A DNA stretch of 64,000 bases from Aquibaculum arenosum (GTDB lineage Bacteria > Pseudomonadota > Alphaproteobacteria > Kiloniellales > DSM-21159), in NCBI RefSeq assembly GCF_029222965.1, contig NZ_JARHUD010000005.1, forward strand, positions 248,001-312,000. The letters run 5' to 3'. Positions within the stretch are counted from its first letter, which is position 1. Each line of letters starts with the position of its first letter. The position numbers and the translations under genes were made by a program. Below are positions 56,316 to 64,000 of this stretch, one piece after another. Below the pieces are notes generated by a model that saw nothing but the letters and a program-made list of their open reading frames with translations, was not told where the DNA came from and did not search any database.

Positions 56316-57094
56316 GCGAAGCGTTCCTTGAGCAAGGCAAGCGACTTCTCGTGCGTGAGATCGAGGTGCAGCGGCGTCACCGAGATTGCGCCCTCCTGGA
56401 TCGCCGCCAGATCCGTGTCCTTCTCTTCCGTGGCGTCGCCGCCCCAGTGGCCGATCCAGACATAGGGATGGCCTCCGGGATCGCGGCCTTCCACCATCCC
56501 CACCATATCATCCCGGCGCCCCTGACGGGCGACCCGCACACCGGTAACTGCATCCGGGTCTACGGGAGGGAAGTTTACATTGAACAGGCGGTCGCGCATC
56601 TCCGGCATTTCATAGAGCCGGCGCACAATGTCCGGTGCATGCTGTTCCGCCACGGCGAAGCTCGTGGGGGCATCGCTGCTGCGCAACTGGCTGAAGGCAA
56701 TGGAACGGATGCCCAGCAGTGTGGCCTCCATTGCCGCGGCCACCGTACCGGAGTAGCCGACATCCTCAGCCAGGTTGCCGCCGTGGTTTACGCCCGAGAG
56801 CACGAGTCCCGGCCGGCGATCCTTCAACAGGTGATTGACCGCCACCACCACGCAGTCGGTGGGCGTGCCGTCGACGGCAAGACGCCGCTCGGCAAAGCGT
56901 CGAATGCGCAGCGGCCGCCGCAGTGTCAGCGAGTGGCTCGCGGCCGACTGCTCAACCTCCGGCGCCACCACCCAGACATCGTCGGACAGGCTGCGGGCCA
57001 CCGCCTCCAGGGCACGCAGACCCGGCGCATGAATGCCGTCATCATTGGTAACGAGAATTCGCTCTCCGCGCAGCGCCTCTGCAGCCGTCGTCAT
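56312..57094 (-). CDS. surE: 5'/3'-nucleotidase SurE
   Basis: A 260-residue metal-dependent nucleotidase. ILVTNDDGIHAPGLRALE with the paired Asp metal ligands, APEVEQSAASHSLTL, GTPTDCVVVAVNHLL and LVLSGVNHGGNLAEDVGYSGTVAAAMEA are diagnostic. It acts on nucleoside 5'- and 3'-monophosphates. It is followed by pcm. In many alphaproteobacteria serS sits between tatC and surE; here there is only a 188-bp gap. Confidence 0.96.
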   Translation of the reverse strand: MTTAAEALRGERILVTNDDGIHAPGLRALEAVARSLSDDVWVVAPEVEQSAASHSLTLRRPLRIRRFAERRLAVDGTPTDCVVVAVNHLLKDRRPGLVLSGVNHGGNLAEDVGYSGTVAAAMEATLLGIRSIAFSQLRSSDAPTSFAVAEQHAPDIVRRLYEMPEMRDRLFNVNFPPVDPDAVTGVRVARQGRRDDMVGMVEGRDPGGHPYVWIGHWGGDATEEKDTDLAAIQEGAISVTPLHLDLTHEKSLALLKERFA

Positions 57095-57184
57095 GCCTTG
57101 CTGGTACCCCCAAATTATCGTGGGGCGGAGCTCTGGACCTCCGTGCCGGAGGAGCGACTCGCCGCCCGGGTTGCTCTCCCCCGC

Positions 57185-57212
57185 TTATAGAGCTTCACAG
57201 GCCCGAGGTCCA
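57185..57212 (-). promoter_or_regulatory. possible promoter of surE-pcm
   Basis: On the minus strand TGGACC (57212-57207) and CTATAA (57190-57185) are separated by 16 bp, about 90 bp before surE. Each differs from consensus at two positions, so the call is moderate at best. Confidence 0.35.
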
Positions 57213-57253
57213 CGAAACCAGCGGCGAGATACCAAGGCACGCGCAGGCGTAAA

Positions 57254-57277
57254 CGCGGGGCGGGCCTCCGCCCCGCG
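57254..57277 (-). terminator. terminator of tatABC
   Basis: CGCGGGGCGG (57254-57263) pairs perfectly with CCGCCCCGCG (57268-57277) around a 4-base loop. On the minus strand it begins 6 bp after the tatC stop and is followed by a short TTT. Confidence 0.65.
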
Positions 57278-57282
57278 CCGCA

Positions 57283-58095
57283 TCACTCTTCGATCCCGGC
57301 TTCGCGGTTCAGCTCTTCTTCGCGCTGTGCGCGCTTGCGCTCAACCATCTTCGCCAGATAGATCGAAATCTCATAGAGCAGAACGATCGGGATCGCGAGG
57401 CTGATCTGGCTGATGGGATCGGGAGGCGTGAAAACGGCCGCGACCACGAACACCCCCACAATCGCATACTTGCGCTTGGCTGCCATGCCTGCCGAAGTCG
57501 CGATGCCGGCCCGCGCGAGCAGAGTCATGAGCACGGGAAGCTGAAAGCAGATGCCAAAAGCGAAGATCAGCTTCATGGTGAGGGCGAGATACTCGCCCAC
57601 CTTGGCCTCAAGCTGGATCGGCAGGGTACCGTCGCCGCCGGTGGTCTCGAAATGCAGGAAGAACTCCCAAGCGAGCGGCAGGATCAAGAAATAAACCAGC
57701 GCACCGCCGGTGAAGAAAAGAAGCGGCGAGGCGACCAGGAAGGGCCCAAAGGCCTTGCGTTCCTCTTTGTACAGCCCTGGCGCCACGAACTTCCAGATCT
57801 GGGACAGAAAGATCGGACAGGTGATGAAAGCAGCGAAAAAGAAAGCCACCTTGATGTAGGTGAAGAAGACCTCGGTCAGATCGGTAAAGATCATCCGGGC
57901 CATGCGGTCGTCGCCGCGCTGCAGCAGAATGTCTGCCAGCGGCTGGACGAGGAAATTGTACAAATACTCGGCGAAAAAGAAACTGACGAAGAACGCCACG
58001 AAGAGGGCGATCACCGAGTAGAGCAAACGTTGGCGCAGCTCGATCAAATGATCGAGCAGCGGCATCTTCTGGGAGTCGACTGTATCGTCTGCCAC
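57283..58095 (-). CDS. tatC: Sec-independent protein translocase TatC
   Basis: A 270-residue six-span membrane protein that recognises twin-arginine signal peptides. PLLDHLIELRQRLLYSVIAL with the conserved Glu, FVAPGLYKEERKAFGPFL and FTPPDPISQISLAIPIVLLYEISI are hallmarks. It ends in a charged cytoplasmic tail. It begins 6 bp after tatB. Predicted Tat substrates in the window include the TRAP binding protein. Confidence 0.96.
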   Translation of the reverse strand: MADDTVDSQKMPLLDHLIELRQRLLYSVIALFVAFFVSFFFAEYLYNFLVQPLADILLQRGDDRMARMIFTDLTEVFFTYIKVAFFFAAFITCPIFLSQIWKFVAPGLYKEERKAFGPFLVASPLLFFTGGALVYFLILPLAWEFFLHFETTGGDGTLPIQLEAKVGEYLALTMKLIFAFGICFQLPVLMTLLARAGIATSAGMAAKRKYAIVGVFVVAAVFTPPDPISQISLAIPIVLLYEISIYLAKMVERKRAQREEELNREAGIEE

Positions 58096-58101
58096 GGCTG
58101 A

Positions 58102-58611
58102 TCAGCCTACTTTCTGGGTCTTGTCATCGGAGCCGCTCTTGGCGGTCTCCTCGCCTGACGTCGATGCACTTTTGATCGCGTCATCAGACTCTTCGCCGCG
58201 GCCCGGGTGTCGGACGACCTTGCTGTCCGAGCGCTCAGGTTTGTTCTCAGTGCCGCTTGTTCCGGTGGATGGCTTTTTCACCGATGGGCCGCCGGTTCTG
58301 CCCGCTGCGTCCCGCGCCGTGCGGTCGACATCGCGCAGTTCCTTCTCGACCTCGTCTTCAGGGTCGAGGGCCTTGCGGATCTCTCGATCCAGATTGCGAC
58401 CACCGGTCTTCTCAATGGCCTTGCGCGCGTCGTCCAGTTCCGCTTCGCGCATAACTTCGTTCAGGCCAGACTGGAACTCCCGGCTGAGCGAGCGCGCCTT
58501 GCGCATGAATTGCCCCATCGTGCGCAAAACCCGGGGCAAGTCTTTCGGACCGATGACGAGCAACGCCAGCAGGGCGATGATCGCCATTTCGCTCCAACCG
58601 AAATCGAGCAT
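58102..58611 (-). CDS. tatB: Sec-independent protein translocase TatB
   Basis: A 169-residue protein with an N-terminal span (MLDFGWSEMAIIALLALLVIGP), the P-x-D-LP hinge (PKDLPRVLRTMGQFMRKAR), an amphipathic helix and a long polar tail. It passes precursors to TatC. It lies between tatA (67 bp) and tatC (6 bp). Confidence 0.93.
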   Translation of the reverse strand: MLDFGWSEMAIIALLALLVIGPKDLPRVLRTMGQFMRKARSLSREFQSGLNEVMREAELDDARKAIEKTGGRNLDREIRKALDPEDEVEKELRDVDRTARDAAGRTGGPSVKKPSTGTSGTENKPERSDSKVVRHPGRGEESDDAIKSASTSGEETAKSGSDDKTQKVG

Positions 58612-58678
58612 GCCTGAACCTCAAAGGCGTCCGCGGGCAGGTCGCAGCACAACACCGCCCGCCGGCCACCGAGTTGTA

Positions 58679-58978
58679 TTAGCCGTTGACGGCCTTCTTG
58701 TTTGCTTCGCTCGACGACGCGGTGGCCTTGTCGGTCTGGGCCGTGGTGGTGCCGGACTCGTCCTCGATCGATTTTGACTCGGCAGTGGTTTCTTCTTCTT
58801 CCTTCATGCCGTGCTTGAACTGCTTGATGCCTGAACCGAGGTCCTTCATCAGGCGCGGAATCTTGCCGCCACCACCAAACAGAACCAGAACGACCGCCAG
58901 AACAATCAGCCAATGCCAGATACTAAAGGAACCGACCATCGCCAGCGTGACCATATCGGTCAACATAATGCTCCCCAT
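58679..58978 (-). CDS. tatA: Sec-independent protein translocase TatA
   Basis: A TatA subunit with one span ([30 protein letters not shown]) and an amphipathic helix ([12 protein letters not shown]), then an acidic/Ser-Thr tail. TatA oligomers form the transport pore. The start is uncertain: ATG 58978 follows GAGGAGA at good spacing and adds about 14 residues before the usual VGSFSIW start, and ATG 58966 follows GGGGAG. First gene of tatABC. Confidence 0.92.
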   Translation of the reverse strand: MGSIMLTDMVTLAMVGSFSIWHWLIVLAVVLVLFGGGGKIPRLMKDLGSGIKQFKHGMKEEEETTAESKSIEDESGTTTAQTDKATASSSEANKKAVNG

Positions 58979-59031
58979 CAACAGGGTCTCCTCAACAGCT
59001 GTCCCAGCCCCAATGGGGGCCGCCTTCGCGG

Positions 59032-59060
59032 ACTATGGCAAAATCCTGTGCATACCGCAA
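59032..59060 (-). promoter_or_regulatory. promoter of tatABC
   Basis: On the minus strand TTGCGG (59060-59055) and CATAGT (59037-59032) are separated by 17 bp, about 50 nt before the tatA ATG. It lies in the 98-bp gap after the ABC ATPase gene. Confidence 0.55.
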
Positions 59061-59076
59061 CGACAGCCCATGCCCG

Positions 59077-60150
59077 CTATGCACGCTTGCGTGATTCAAA
59101 CACGAAGGCTTGATGTGGATCGAGATCGATGGAGAAGGTCTGCCCTTCCTTGGGCAGAAAACGACCGGGCACGCGCACGTGCAGATGAAGATCGAGCTCC
59201 TGTCGAGGATCGGCGACGGAGAGATGTACCAGGCTGGTGCGGCCCAGCAGCTTTGCGGTCACCACTGTGCCCGGCACCTGTCCTGACCCGGCATGCTCGC
59301 CCGGCGGCAGGAGCTTGATCGCCTCCGGTCGGATGAGCACTTCGACCGCCGCACCCTCTCCAAAGCCCTGAGCGTCCAGTACGCCCAGAGGCGTCTCCAC
59401 CTGACTGTCATGGACGCTGGCTTCCAACCGGTTGATCTCGCCGAAGAAAGCGGCAACGAAAGCGCTAACCGGTTTATAGTAGAGTTCTTCGGGGCGCCCG
59501 ATTTGTTGGATGCGACCCTGGTGCATCAACGCGATCCGGTCAGCCATGAACATGGCCTCTTCCGGGTCATGGGTGACCATGAGGGTGGCGGCACCGGACC
59601 GCTTGAGCACATGCAGGGTTTCGTCCCGCACCTCCTGGCGCAACTGCACGTCCAGCCCGGAAAAAGGTTCATCAAGGAGCATCAGATTGGGCTGGGGCGC
59701 CAGCGCGCGCGCCAAAGCCACGCGCTGCTGCTGTCCGCCCGAAAGCGTATGGGGATAGGCTTCCCCGTAATCCTCCATGGCCACCTGCTTCAATGCGGCG
59801 CGCGCCCGCGCGGCGCGCTCGCTGCGGCCCGCCTTGCGCACGCCGAAGGCGACGTTCTCCTGCACACTGAGATGGGGGAAGAGCGCGAAATCTTGAAACA
59901 CCAGCCCAACGGAGCGGTCTTCCGGAGGCACATCGCGCTGACCATCGGCCATGACCTCGTCACCGATCAGCACCCGCCCTTGCTGCAGCACTTCCAGGCC
60001 CGCTGCGAGCCGCAACAGGGTCGTCTTTCCACAACCCGATGGGCCGAGCAGACACACCAGTTCCCCGGCATCCACCGAAAGGCTTACATCATCGACAGCA
60101 CGCAGATTGCCGTAAGCATGACTGACGCGCTCGAACACGAGATTGGACAT
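59077..60150 (-). CDS. ABC transporter ATP-binding protein, Fe3+/polyamine/putrescine type
   Basis: A 357-residue importer ATPase: Walker A GPSGCGKTTLL, Q-loop VFQDFALFPHLSVQENVAFG, signature LSGGQQQR, Walker B LMLLDEPFSGLD, switch His in VTHDPEEAM, and a C-terminal TOBE domain (about 270-350). FbpC/PotA-like proteins share this layout. No permease or binding protein gene is adjacent, so the ligand is unknown. The gene ends 98 bp before tatA. Confidence 0.92.
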   Translation of the reverse strand: MSNLVFERVSHAYGNLRAVDDVSLSVDAGELVCLLGPSGCGKTTLLRLAAGLEVLQQGRVLIGDEVMADGQRDVPPEDRSVGLVFQDFALFPHLSVQENVAFGVRKAGRSERAARARAALKQVAMEDYGEAYPHTLSGGQQQRVALARALAPQPNLMLLDEPFSGLDVQLRQEVRDETLHVLKRSGAATLMVTHDPEEAMFMADRIALMHQGRIQQIGRPEELYYKPVSAFVAAFFGEINRLEASVHDSQVETPLGVLDAQGFGEGAAVEVLIRPEAIKLLPPGEHAGSGQVPGTVVTAKLLGRTSLVHLSVADPRQELDLHLHVRVPGRFLPKEGQTFSIDLDPHQAFVFESRKRA

Positions 60151-60316
60151 GGACGGTTGCTTCTATCCCTTGGGCAGCGGGACACTATTGCCTGTGCTGG
60201 GGGAAAACAACGCTGCGCAAGATCGTGGGTAAGCGTGCGACCCGATGCAGGCTTGCCATAGCGTTCCACCACGTGCCTGATGGTGAAAGCGATGCACAGT
60301 CCGGGATCGATACAGC

Positions 60317-60562
60317 ATGTTACACGACCAGAAACTGCCCATGGATCGCATCTACGTTCCAACGAAACTGCGCACGCTGGTGAATCCCGAGAAGGTCGAG
60401 GAGATTGCGGCGAGCATCCTGGAAGAAGGCCAGAAAACGCCGATTCTGGTCCGGCGCGACGGCGAGCGCTTTGTCTTGGTTGAAGGTGTGCACAGACTGG
60501 AAGCCTGCCGGGCGCTCGGGGAGAGCACGATCACCGGCCTGCTGGTCAACGCCCGGCGCTGA
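60317..60562 (+). CDS. Small ParB-like N-terminal domain protein
   Basis: An 81-residue protein: IYVPTKLRTLVNPEKVEEIAASILEEGQKTPILVRRDG, then LVEGVHRLEACRALG, which matches the ParB/Srx-superfamily nucleotide-binding core including the G-x-H-R-L-x-A box. There is no helix-turn-helix or dimerisation domain. Sulfiredoxin-like enzymes share this fold but have a Cys before His-Arg, absent here. ATG 60317 and ATG 60341 are possible starts, neither with a good ribosome site. Function unknown. Confidence 0.7.
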   Translation: MLHDQKLPMDRIYVPTKLRTLVNPEKVEEIAASILEEGQKTPILVRRDGERFVLVEGVHRLEACRALGESTITGLLVNARR

Positions 60563-60597
60563 GTGAGAGCAAACCGCAGTGCTCCCCTGGCCTGTCC

Positions 60598-60870
60598 TCA
60601 GGCGCGGCGGCCCTCCAGCGGCGGTCGCGGCGGCAGGTCTATGTTGACCTCCAGCCGGGCGGAACCCTCCTCCTGCGCCATACGCACCGATACATGGTCC
60701 TCCGGGATCGGCACATACTTGGAAATGGCGGCCAGGATGTCCTTCTGCAGCCGCGGCAGGTAGTCCGGCGCGTCTCGCCCCGCCCGCTCGTGCGATAGCA
60801 CAAAGCTGAGGCGTTCCTTTGCCGCGGAGGCCGCATTGTCGCGGCGCTTAAAGAGTCCGAAAAGGCTCAT
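60598..60870 (-). CDS. minE: Cell division topological specificity factor MinE
   Basis: A 90-residue protein. The N-terminal membrane-targeting part MSLFGLFKRR and the MinD-contact region (ERLSFVLSHERAG), then LPRLQKDILAAISKYVPIPEDHVSVRM in the topological domain. It drives MinD off the membrane to make the pole-to-pole wave. It overlaps minD by 4 bp. Confidence 0.95.
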   Translation of the reverse strand: MSLFGLFKRRDNAASAAKERLSFVLSHERAGRDAPDYLPRLQKDILAAISKYVPIPEDHVSVRMAQEEGSARLEVNIDLPPRPPLEGRRA

Positions 60871-61682
60871 GCCGGCCTCCCCATCAAGCGAGCAAAGAAG
60901 CTCCGCCGAGCAGCCTTCACAAAGCGCTGCTCGATTGTCTCTCCCAGGAAGCGGCCCACCGCATCCTCATAGGCCTGGGCCGGCGTGGTGCCCTGATCCA
61001 GGATAACCGGCTGGCCGATGTTGGATGCCCGAAGCACGGCCTGGCTCTCAGGGATCACCCCCAGCAGCTTGATCGCCAGGATTTCCTGAACATCCTCAAC
61101 TGAGAGCATCTCCCCCTGTTCGACACGGGCCGGGTCATAGCGTGTAACCAGAAGGTGTTCCTTGACCGGATCCTCGCCCTTTTCGGCTCTGTGGGACTTG
61201 CTGGAAAGAATGCCGAGAATGCGGTCGCTGTCCCGTACCGAGGAGACCTCGGGATTGGTGACGATGATCGCCTCGTCGGCATAGTAGAGCGCGGCGAGCG
61301 CACCCTTCTCGATGCCCGCCGGGCTGTCGCAGACAATGTAGTCGAAATCCTTGCGCAGCTCGTCGAGCAGCTTGCCGACGGCATCGAGCTCAAGGGCTTC
61401 CTTGTCCTTGGTCTGCGACGCGGCAAGGATCGAGAGGTTTTCCATGCGCTTGTCGCGAATCAGCGCCTGGCGCAGCGTCGCCTCGCCGTTGATCACGTTG
61501 ACGATGTCGTAGACCACCCGGCGCTCGCATCCCATGACGATGTCGAGGTTGCGCAATCCGACATCGAAATCGACAACGGCGGTTCGATGGCCCCGCGCGG
61601 CCAGGCCGACAGCAAAAGCCGCGCTCGACGTCGTCTTTCCGACGCCGCCCTTGCCCGAGGTCATCACGATAATTTTGGCCAC
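60867..61682 (-). CDS. minD: Septum site-determining ATPase MinD
   Basis: A 271-residue ParA-family ATPase with the deviant Walker A GKGGVGKTTSSA, DFDVGLRNLDIVMGCERRVVYD, and CDSPAGIEKGALAALYYADEAI. The C-terminal amphipathic membrane-targeting helix ends FFARLMGRPA. It recruits MinC to block septation at the poles. It follows minC by 26 bp. Confidence 0.97.
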   Translation of the reverse strand: MAKIIVMTSGKGGVGKTTSSAAFAVGLAARGHRTAVVDFDVGLRNLDIVMGCERRVVYDIVNVINGEATLRQALIRDKRMENLSILAASQTKDKEALELDAVGKLLDELRKDFDYIVCDSPAGIEKGALAALYYADEAIIVTNPEVSSVRDSDRILGILSSKSHRAEKGEDPVKEHLLVTRYDPARVEQGEMLSVEDVQEILAIKLLGVIPESQAVLRASNIGQPVILDQGTTPAQAYEDAVGRFLGETIEQRFVKAARRSFFARLMGRPA

Positions 61683-61708
61683 GTTTCTGTCCTTCCGACC
61701 TTTCGCTC

Positions 61709-62467
61709 TCAGTCGATGGTCTCTATCCGCAGGTTATCGCCCTGCAATCGAACCTGTACGGAACGCCCCTGCACCGCTTCGGCAATCTCTTCACTTACCC
61801 GGTGATGGCCGGCGATGGAAAGCAACTCTGCCGCCAGCCGCCGACAAAAAATGCGCGCGGAAGTATCGCCTGACACGCCGGCCAGGGCCCGGCCACGCAA
61901 GGGCGCATAAACATGAATGCTGCCATCAGCCAGCAATTCCGCCCCAGCACTGACCGGCGCTGTGACCACCAAATCGGTGCCCTCCGCATAGATCTGCATG
62001 CCGGAACGCACTGGTCGATCGATCAACAGCGGCTTTCGTGGTTCGGGAGGCGCCTCCTGCCGGACGCGTTGATTGGCGGGATCGACCGCTCTCGTCGTTT
62101 TGTTGCTGGCGCGCCAGGAAGGGAAGATTGCCAGCCCTACCCCCATCGCAGCCTCATGCTGGCGCTCATCCCCGCCTTGTACGCCGACAAGGGCCAGGCG
62201 AAGCTCCCGGAGTCGGCGCTTTAGTTCCTCGAAATCCTCAGCCGAACCACCGGCCGTTCCATCGAGATCAAGCAGCATGGGTGCGCCCTCGAAGAAACTT
62301 GGCGCCTGGGCGATCTTGACCTGGAGCCGACCAAAGAAATCCGGCTGCGCCAACTCCGCCAGGCGCAGCACCATCATGGTATAGCTTGCCCCGCGCAGTG
62401 GCATAGGCGTCAGGCGCGACGGCTTTCCCTCGCTTGTGTCTGCGCTTTTTTGCGGGTCAGCCGCCAC
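61709..62467 (-). CDS. minC: Septum site-determining protein MinC
   Basis: A 252-residue inhibitor of FtsZ assembly. The N-terminal domain begins LRGASYTMMVLRLAEL; the C-terminal beta-helix domain has DRPVRSGMQIYAEGTDLVVTAPVSAGAELLADGSIHVYAPLRGRALAGVSGD and the MinD-binding RSVQVRLQGDNLRI region. The GTG at 62467 follows TTGGAG and is chosen over an unconserved in-frame extension to 62689. First gene of minCDE. Confidence 0.92.
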   Translation of the reverse strand: MAADPQKSADTSEGKPSRLTPMPLRGASYTMMVLRLAELAQPDFFGRLQVKIAQAPSFFEGAPMLLDLDGTAGGSAEDFEELKRRLRELRLALVGVQGGDERQHEAAMGVGLAIFPSWRASNKTTRAVDPANQRVRQEAPPEPRKPLLIDRPVRSGMQIYAEGTDLVVTAPVSAGAELLADGSIHVYAPLRGRALAGVSGDTSARIFCRRLAAELLSIAGHHRVSEEIAEAVQGRSVQVRLQGDNLRIETID

Positions 62468-62742
62468 CCATTGAACTCCAATTGCTCCGAATCTCACGCG
62501 GCGCGGCCGGCAAAGGAAACCGGTCCATGCGACCGCTGGCACCATGACTAGGACAGCCACAGGAGTCGAGGAAAGTGGCGTTTGTGAGACCTGGCAGAAA
62601 GATTGCCGCAAGCGGCAACCGCGCTGCTTTCCTTGCCATAGCAATACGAGGTATGGTCGCGCTCGCCGCCGCCTGCTCGCGAAGCACAACGCCGGCGCCT
62701 ACAAGTGTCACGGTAATTAAAAAAGTTAAACGGGTGGTTTCA

Positions 62743-63849
62743 ATGAGAGTTACGCGTCGCGATACCCTTCGTCATGCTTCTGCTTTGACCCTTGGCGCGG
62801 CCGGTTTGGCTGCCGGAACTACGATGATGCCAGACATAGCTCGTGCATCACGCACCTTGACCATGGTGACAGCCTGGCCACCCGGCTTTCCCGGTCTGGG
62901 CACGACGGCCGAGCGATTCGCCAATCGTGTGAGCACGATGTCGAATGGCGAACTGAACATCCGTCTTCTGGCTGCCGGCGAGCTCGTGCCGGCCTTCGAG
63001 ATCTTTGACGCAGTGGAGGCCGGCACAGCCGACCTCTACCACGGCGCGGCCTACTACTGGCAGGGACAGCATCCTGCCTATTCCTTCTTTACCTCCATAC
63101 CCTTCGGTCCCACCCCGATCGAATATCAGGCCTGGCTAAACTTCGGTGGCGGCCAAGAGCTGCTCGACGAACTGGGCGAACAGTTCGGGCTGAAGCACCT
63201 CATCGCCGGTGACACCGGCGTGCAGATGAGCGGCTGGTATCGCCATCCGCTGGAATCGGTGGACGATCTGAAAGGCCTCAAGATTCGCTTCCCCGGATTC
63301 GCCGGTCAGGTTTTGACCCGGCTGGGCGCGGTGGTCGTGAACCTGCCTGCAACCGAAGTGGTCACCTCTCTGGCAAGCGGCTCGCTGGATGGCACTGACT
63401 GGGTTTCGCCTTGGCCCGACCGCGCCATGGGTCTTTTCCGGGTGGCCCCCTACTACTATTACCCCGGCTACCAGGAACCCAGCGGCCTGCTGGATCTTGG
63501 CATCTCGCTTGCTGTCTGGAACGACCTCACCGAAGCGCAGCAGGCGATATTGCGTAATGCGGCGCAGGCCGAAACCCTGGAGACCCTGGCCGAGTATCAA
63601 ATTCGCAACGCGCAAACCTTGAAGACTCTGGTCGAAGAGGACGGCGTGGAAGTGCGTGCCTGGCCGGAGGCTATGCTGGATCGCTTTCTAGAGGTGTCCC
63701 GCGAGGTGATAGCGGAGACCGCCGACAAGGATCCCCTCACCGGCCGCATTCGGGAGTCACTGGCTGCCTTTCTGGAGGTTTCTGCACCCTGGAGTCAGAT
63801 TTCCACCGAAGCATTTCTGGTTGCCCGGCAGCGCCGGCTCGCGTTGTAG
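62743..63849 (+). CDS. TRAP transporter solute-binding protein (DctP family)
   Basis: A 368-residue periplasmic protein. The leader contains TRRDTLRHASALTLGAAG, a likely twin-arginine signal. LTMVTAWPPGFPGLGTTAERFANRV, GELNIRLLAAGELVPAFEIFDAVEAGTADLYHG and LKGLKIRFPGFAGQVLTRLGA, with the conserved DctP Arg in KIRFPG, place it in the TtTRAP-like subfamily that binds monocarboxylates. The membrane subunits (DctQ/DctM) are not here: the next gene looks like an NCS2 permease. ATG 62743 lacks a strong ribosome site. Confidence 0.9.
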   Translation: MRVTRRDTLRHASALTLGAAGLAAGTTMMPDIARASRTLTMVTAWPPGFPGLGTTAERFANRVSTMSNGELNIRLLAAGELVPAFEIFDAVEAGTADLYHGAAYYWQGQHPAYSFFTSIPFGPTPIEYQAWLNFGGGQELLDELGEQFGLKHLIAGDTGVQMSGWYRHPLESVDDLKGLKIRFPGFAGQVLTRLGAVVVNLPATEVVTSLASGSLDGTDWVSPWPDRAMGLFRVAPYYYYPGYQEPSGLLDLGISLAVWNDLTEAQQAILRNAAQAETLETLAEYQIRNAQTLKTLVEEDGVEVRAWPEAMLDRFLEVSREVIAETADKDPLTGRIRESLAAFLEVSAPWSQISTEAFLVARQRRLAL

Positions 63850-63897
63850 GCCGGCTTGGACGCAGCACCGTTGAAAACCTCATCCAAGAGTAACCCT

Positions 63898-64000
63898 GTG
63901 CAGGAAGGGGCAGTGCCGCTTCCTGCACTGCTGCTGAATGGTCTTCAGCACATCGCAATCATTGCGCCGATCGGCCTCGTGTTTCCGCTCCTGGTGCTTC
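63898..64000 (+). CDS. NCS2 nucleobase:cation symporter (xanthine/uracil permease), N-terminal part
   Basis: The frame is open to the window edge and reads LPALLLNGLQHIAIIAPIGLVFPLLVL, which matches the first span of NCS2 permeases (LQHV/AxxxPxLVxPL). GTG 63898 follows AAGAG; TTG 63871 or GTG 63913 are alternatives. It begins about 50 bp after the TRAP binding-protein stop. Only about 34 residues are visible, so the substrate is open. Confidence 0.65.
   Translation, partial: MQEGAVPLPALLLNGLQHIAIIAPIGLVFPLLVL

Noticed and set aside
57095-57253. possible tRNA or small gene in the tatC-surE gap
   Set aside because: No cloverleaf, no T-loop GGTTCGA motif and no coding frame with a ribosome site were found.

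Overview
The window looks like a chromosomal segment of a GC-rich alphaproteobacterium. Gene neighbourhoods typical of Rhodospirillales-like lineages support this: gatB_Yqey-dnaG-rpoD divergent from carA, DUF6476-rluD-rpoH, hisZ next to purA, serC-serA, yajC-secD-secF-Mth938, and surE-pcm-LysM/M23 near tatABC. No rRNA, tRNA, phage, insertion sequence or CRISPR array was recognised. The genus cannot be fixed from the sequence alone.

Layout. 1-1.7 kb: ribosomal operon rpsF-rpsR-rplI with a clear terminator. 2-3.2 kb: cyclopropane fatty acid synthase. 3.2-9.1 kb: a tightly coupled minus-strand aryl-CoA catabolic operon (SDR, MarR regulator, enoyl-CoA hydratase family, acyl-CoA dehydrogenase, aryl-CoA ligase, thioesterase, RidA-like), preceded by a perfect 20-bp palindrome that is probably the MarR operator. 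9.3-13.7 kb: two envelope proteins, then a branched-chain-amino-acid-type ABC importer (two ATPases, two permeases) without its binding protein, a plausible uptake partner of the aryl-CoA operon. 13.7-31.8 kb: housekeeping genes (hemN, a 5'-nucleotidase family protein, rpoD, dnaG, gatB_Yqey, carA, xerC, DUF484, a TalC/Fsa-type transaldolase, priA, a DMT exporter, a sirtuin, a uracil-DNA glycosylase family protein, a flavoprotein and a lipoprotein). 31.8-43.8 kb: beta-CASP nuclease, threonine aldolase, rluD-rpoH, rplM-rpsI, a VOC protein, and serC-serA-hisZ-purA.

44.0-48.2 kb holds the most distinctive system. It is a complete SiaABCD-type signalling operon (PP2C phosphatase, SiaB kinase, SiaC regulator, SiaD diguanylate cyclase), coupled to a periplasmic solute-binding protein gene that appears to carry one or two single-base frameshifts in homopolymer runs. 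The arrangement suggests a ligand-sensing input to a partner-switch that controls c-di-GMP.

48.2-64 kb returns to core functions: MaoC dehydratase, AI-2E family permease, Sec accessory genes, DUF815 ATPase, a degenerate LytM factor, pcm, surE, tatABC, an Fe3+/polyamine-type ABC ATPase, a tiny ParB-like protein, minCDE, a TRAP binding protein and the start of an NCS2 nucleobase permease. Several operons have recognisable sigma-70-like promoters (rpsF, rplM, rpoH, serC, yajC, tatA). hemN has an FNR-like box placed so that its transcript may be leaderless.
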